In this document: piece by piece, positions 63,701 to 64,000 of the stretch
Position numbering within the stretch: position 1 is the stretch's first letter
Layout of the letters: each line of letters starts with the position of its first letter
From: CAVQEG01 sp963711465
GTDB lineage: Bacteria; Bacteroidota; Ignavibacteria; OLB7
Length of the DNA: 64,000 nucleotides
Assembly: GCA_963711465.1 (NCBI GenBank)
Contig: CAVQEG010000002.1
Location: 310,001 to 374,000, forward strand
Direction: 5' to 3'
Notes under the pieces: generated by a model
Seen by the model: only the letters and a program-made list of their open reading frames with translations
Database searches by the model: none
Told to the model about the DNA's origin: nothing
Position numbers and translations under genes: made by a program

Positions 63701-64000
63701 CCGATCTCGGAACGTCTCGGTGCGGACTCCGGCATCGGATACCCGCTGCATCAGATCGGCGATGCGTCGCTGCTCCTCGTCTTCCTCATCCTCACTCGCA
63801 TGCAGCGACTCCTGTCCCCGGCGGACGAACACCGCCGCACGCGATACGTCCGCATCCGCATTGAGCAGACCATGCCGGAACTCCAGGTCGGTGATCGACG
63901 ACGAATCCATCGCCGCCGTCTCCAGCCACGGGTATTTCTTCAGCAGCTCGGCGTCCTTGTAGTACTCAAGCAACTCCGGCACGTACCCGTAGCGGTCGCC
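60695..64000 (-). CDS. DUF4062-STAND NTPase-TPR protein D (5' end outside window)
   Basis: The frame is open to the right edge, showing 1101 residues. By alignment with protein C about 84 N-terminal residues (most of DUF4062) are missing beyond 64000. The visible part starts GDRYGYVPELLEYY. Walker A is AESGSGKSS, in LVIYAESGSGKSSLVSFWC, and Walker B is KPLLVVIDGINQLTG. It shares the winged-helix arm with protein C (WCSRSGLTEEELAELTGIG), carries seven 40-residue TPR units and ends with the shared tail to the TAG at 60695-60697. The last 20 bases overlap the start of gene C. Identity with C is highest in the NTPase and C-terminal parts and lower in the 130-170 and 560-600 regions. Confidence 0.9.
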   Translation of the reverse strand, partial: GDRYGYVPELLEYYKDAELLKKYPWLETAAMDSSSITDLEFRHGLLNADADVSRAAVFVRRGQESLHASEDEEDEEQRRIADLMQRVSDAGVRTETFRDRVSLGKQVYDHLVGIIRRDFSEASAPTPLEEERSRHRAFAASRRHAYIPNPAYLSELNEWRSTEGSRPLVIYAESGSGKSSLVSFWCDQMHRRQPELPIVEHYVGIGAGDSDHLGIMRHVMEEIRERYDRSEEIPSAPEEIEQQFANWLGFTVGKPLLVVIDGINQLTGRALDLHWLPPVMPPGVKLIITSTVEQTLVDLRGRGWQTLGMQPLTEKEREAVVVRYLSEYHKALSSEQVGRLAADVKCAHPLFLRTLLEELRLDASHEQLETRIERYLKTTGTEDLFQQVLERMEDDYSQKVVREVMTLMWCSRSGLTEEELAELTGIGRLKLSTLLLGLDYHLVRRDGVLTFFHDYLRRAVEKRYLTDGGKKRQGYAELAEYFEGAPVGLRTTRELLHALEKLGERARLEAALTEIERLEEIWGGEREEVLRLWSSIPPTAVAAAYDAGLERWQQRAEPGAARQAVVVRLVADLLDRIGGWVEAERLQRQRVALLREVGDRAGASGALSSLARLTRNLGRMEEAERLAREAEDVARELGDRRSIARAMGDRGIVHYGRGEYSEALACYAESEAIARELGDRSSIAVAVVHRGIVHYGRGEYSEALACYAESEAIARELGDRSSIARVMGNRSVVHSSRGEYSEALACYAEWEAIARELGDRSSIAVAVGNRGIVYSSRGEYSKALACYGEQEAIARELGDRRSIAVAVGSRGMVHSSRGEYSEALACYAEWEAIVRELGDRRSIAIAVGNRGNVHRSRGEHSEALACFAESEAIAREVGDRSSIAIAVGNRGSVHSDRGEYGEALACFRQAATEHGEIGFRFGLTYWLSETARVLVELVEQEGELPEYLREYVPDAEGGTWQAISLRVAREQAEECVSISEELSKADTLFKGRVLLARIEAAEGRRDVALQRLTGLLEEATTPTPALEDSGHPSEERMGQCAELHYRLWKLSATDADHGLEAEQLYAALFERIPKHDYRVKLEELRAAKPTPSPEADDAAAE
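61229..62068 (-). repeat. Seven 120-bp tandem TPR-coding repeats in gene D
   Basis: Seven 120-bp units in the same register as those of gene C. The blocks at 61861-61920 and 61981-62040 are identical over 60 bp. Variable positions cluster at the same few codons per unit (after VH and after ALACY), as in gene C. Confidence 0.9.

Overview
The window looks like a chromosomal segment of a GC-rich member of the Bacteroidota/Chlorobiota/'Candidatus Kapaibacteriota' side of the bacterial tree. This is an inference. It rests on a secreted SBBP-repeat protein with a type IX secretion C-terminal sorting domain, OmpA and beta-barrel outer-membrane proteins, a cobalamin-dependent ribonucleotide reductase, many genes without a Shine-Dalgarno sequence, and an rpsU that does have a perfect one. 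I see no plasmid or phage backbone, no CRISPR array, no rRNA and no tRNA.

Layout. Positions 1-31600 are mostly housekeeping. They hold a DUF3108 gene (cut by the left edge) and a glycosyltransferase 9 gene, dapB-dapA-rsmG, nrdJ, a fused 2-oxoacid dehydrogenase E1, a small unknown gene coupled to tkt, and rpiB. Then come a class V aminotransferase, a DUF3892 protein, an M48 peptidase, leuS, rpsU and a zinc-ribbon/Tudor-like protein. These are followed by a partner-switching module (SpoIIE-type phosphatase, STAS protein, RsbW-like kinase), an OmpA-family protein, and a gatB-lipoprotein-beta-barrel operon with ATGA overlaps. A GNAT acetyltransferase and a metallophosphoesterase close the block.

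Positions 31600-37200 are a heavy-metal island: an Acr3 arsenite exporter, a previously unannotated 38-residue peptide with ten cysteines that overlaps it, and a divergent arsR behind twin 23-bp operator-like repeats. A Met/Gly-rich lipoprotein, a DUF4396 membrane protein, a DUF411 lipoprotein and a cation-diffusion-facilitator exporter follow.

Positions 37200-49800 are an accessory, decaying zone. It holds a broken DUF4143 ATPase, an orphan Panacea/SocA-type antitoxin-like gene, an Mrr-like endonuclease, a nuclease-domain remnant, an intact DUF4143 ATPase, a nonsense-interrupted ATPase, several short repeat families, and a perfect palindrome of two DnaA boxes. The large T9SS-exported SBBP protein also lies here.

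Positions 49900-64000 hold the most striking system. After one gene of unknown type come four consecutive paralogues on the minus strand, the last cut by the right edge. Each has an N-terminal DUF4062 domain, a STAND-type P-loop NTPase core and C-terminal TPR repeats. The distal three are translationally overlapped by exactly 20 bp at duplicated junctions. Two of them carry seven 120-bp TPR units that are nearly identical at the DNA level. I read this as an expanding family of STAND sensor proteins, possibly for immunity or conflict. No function is shown by the sequence alone.
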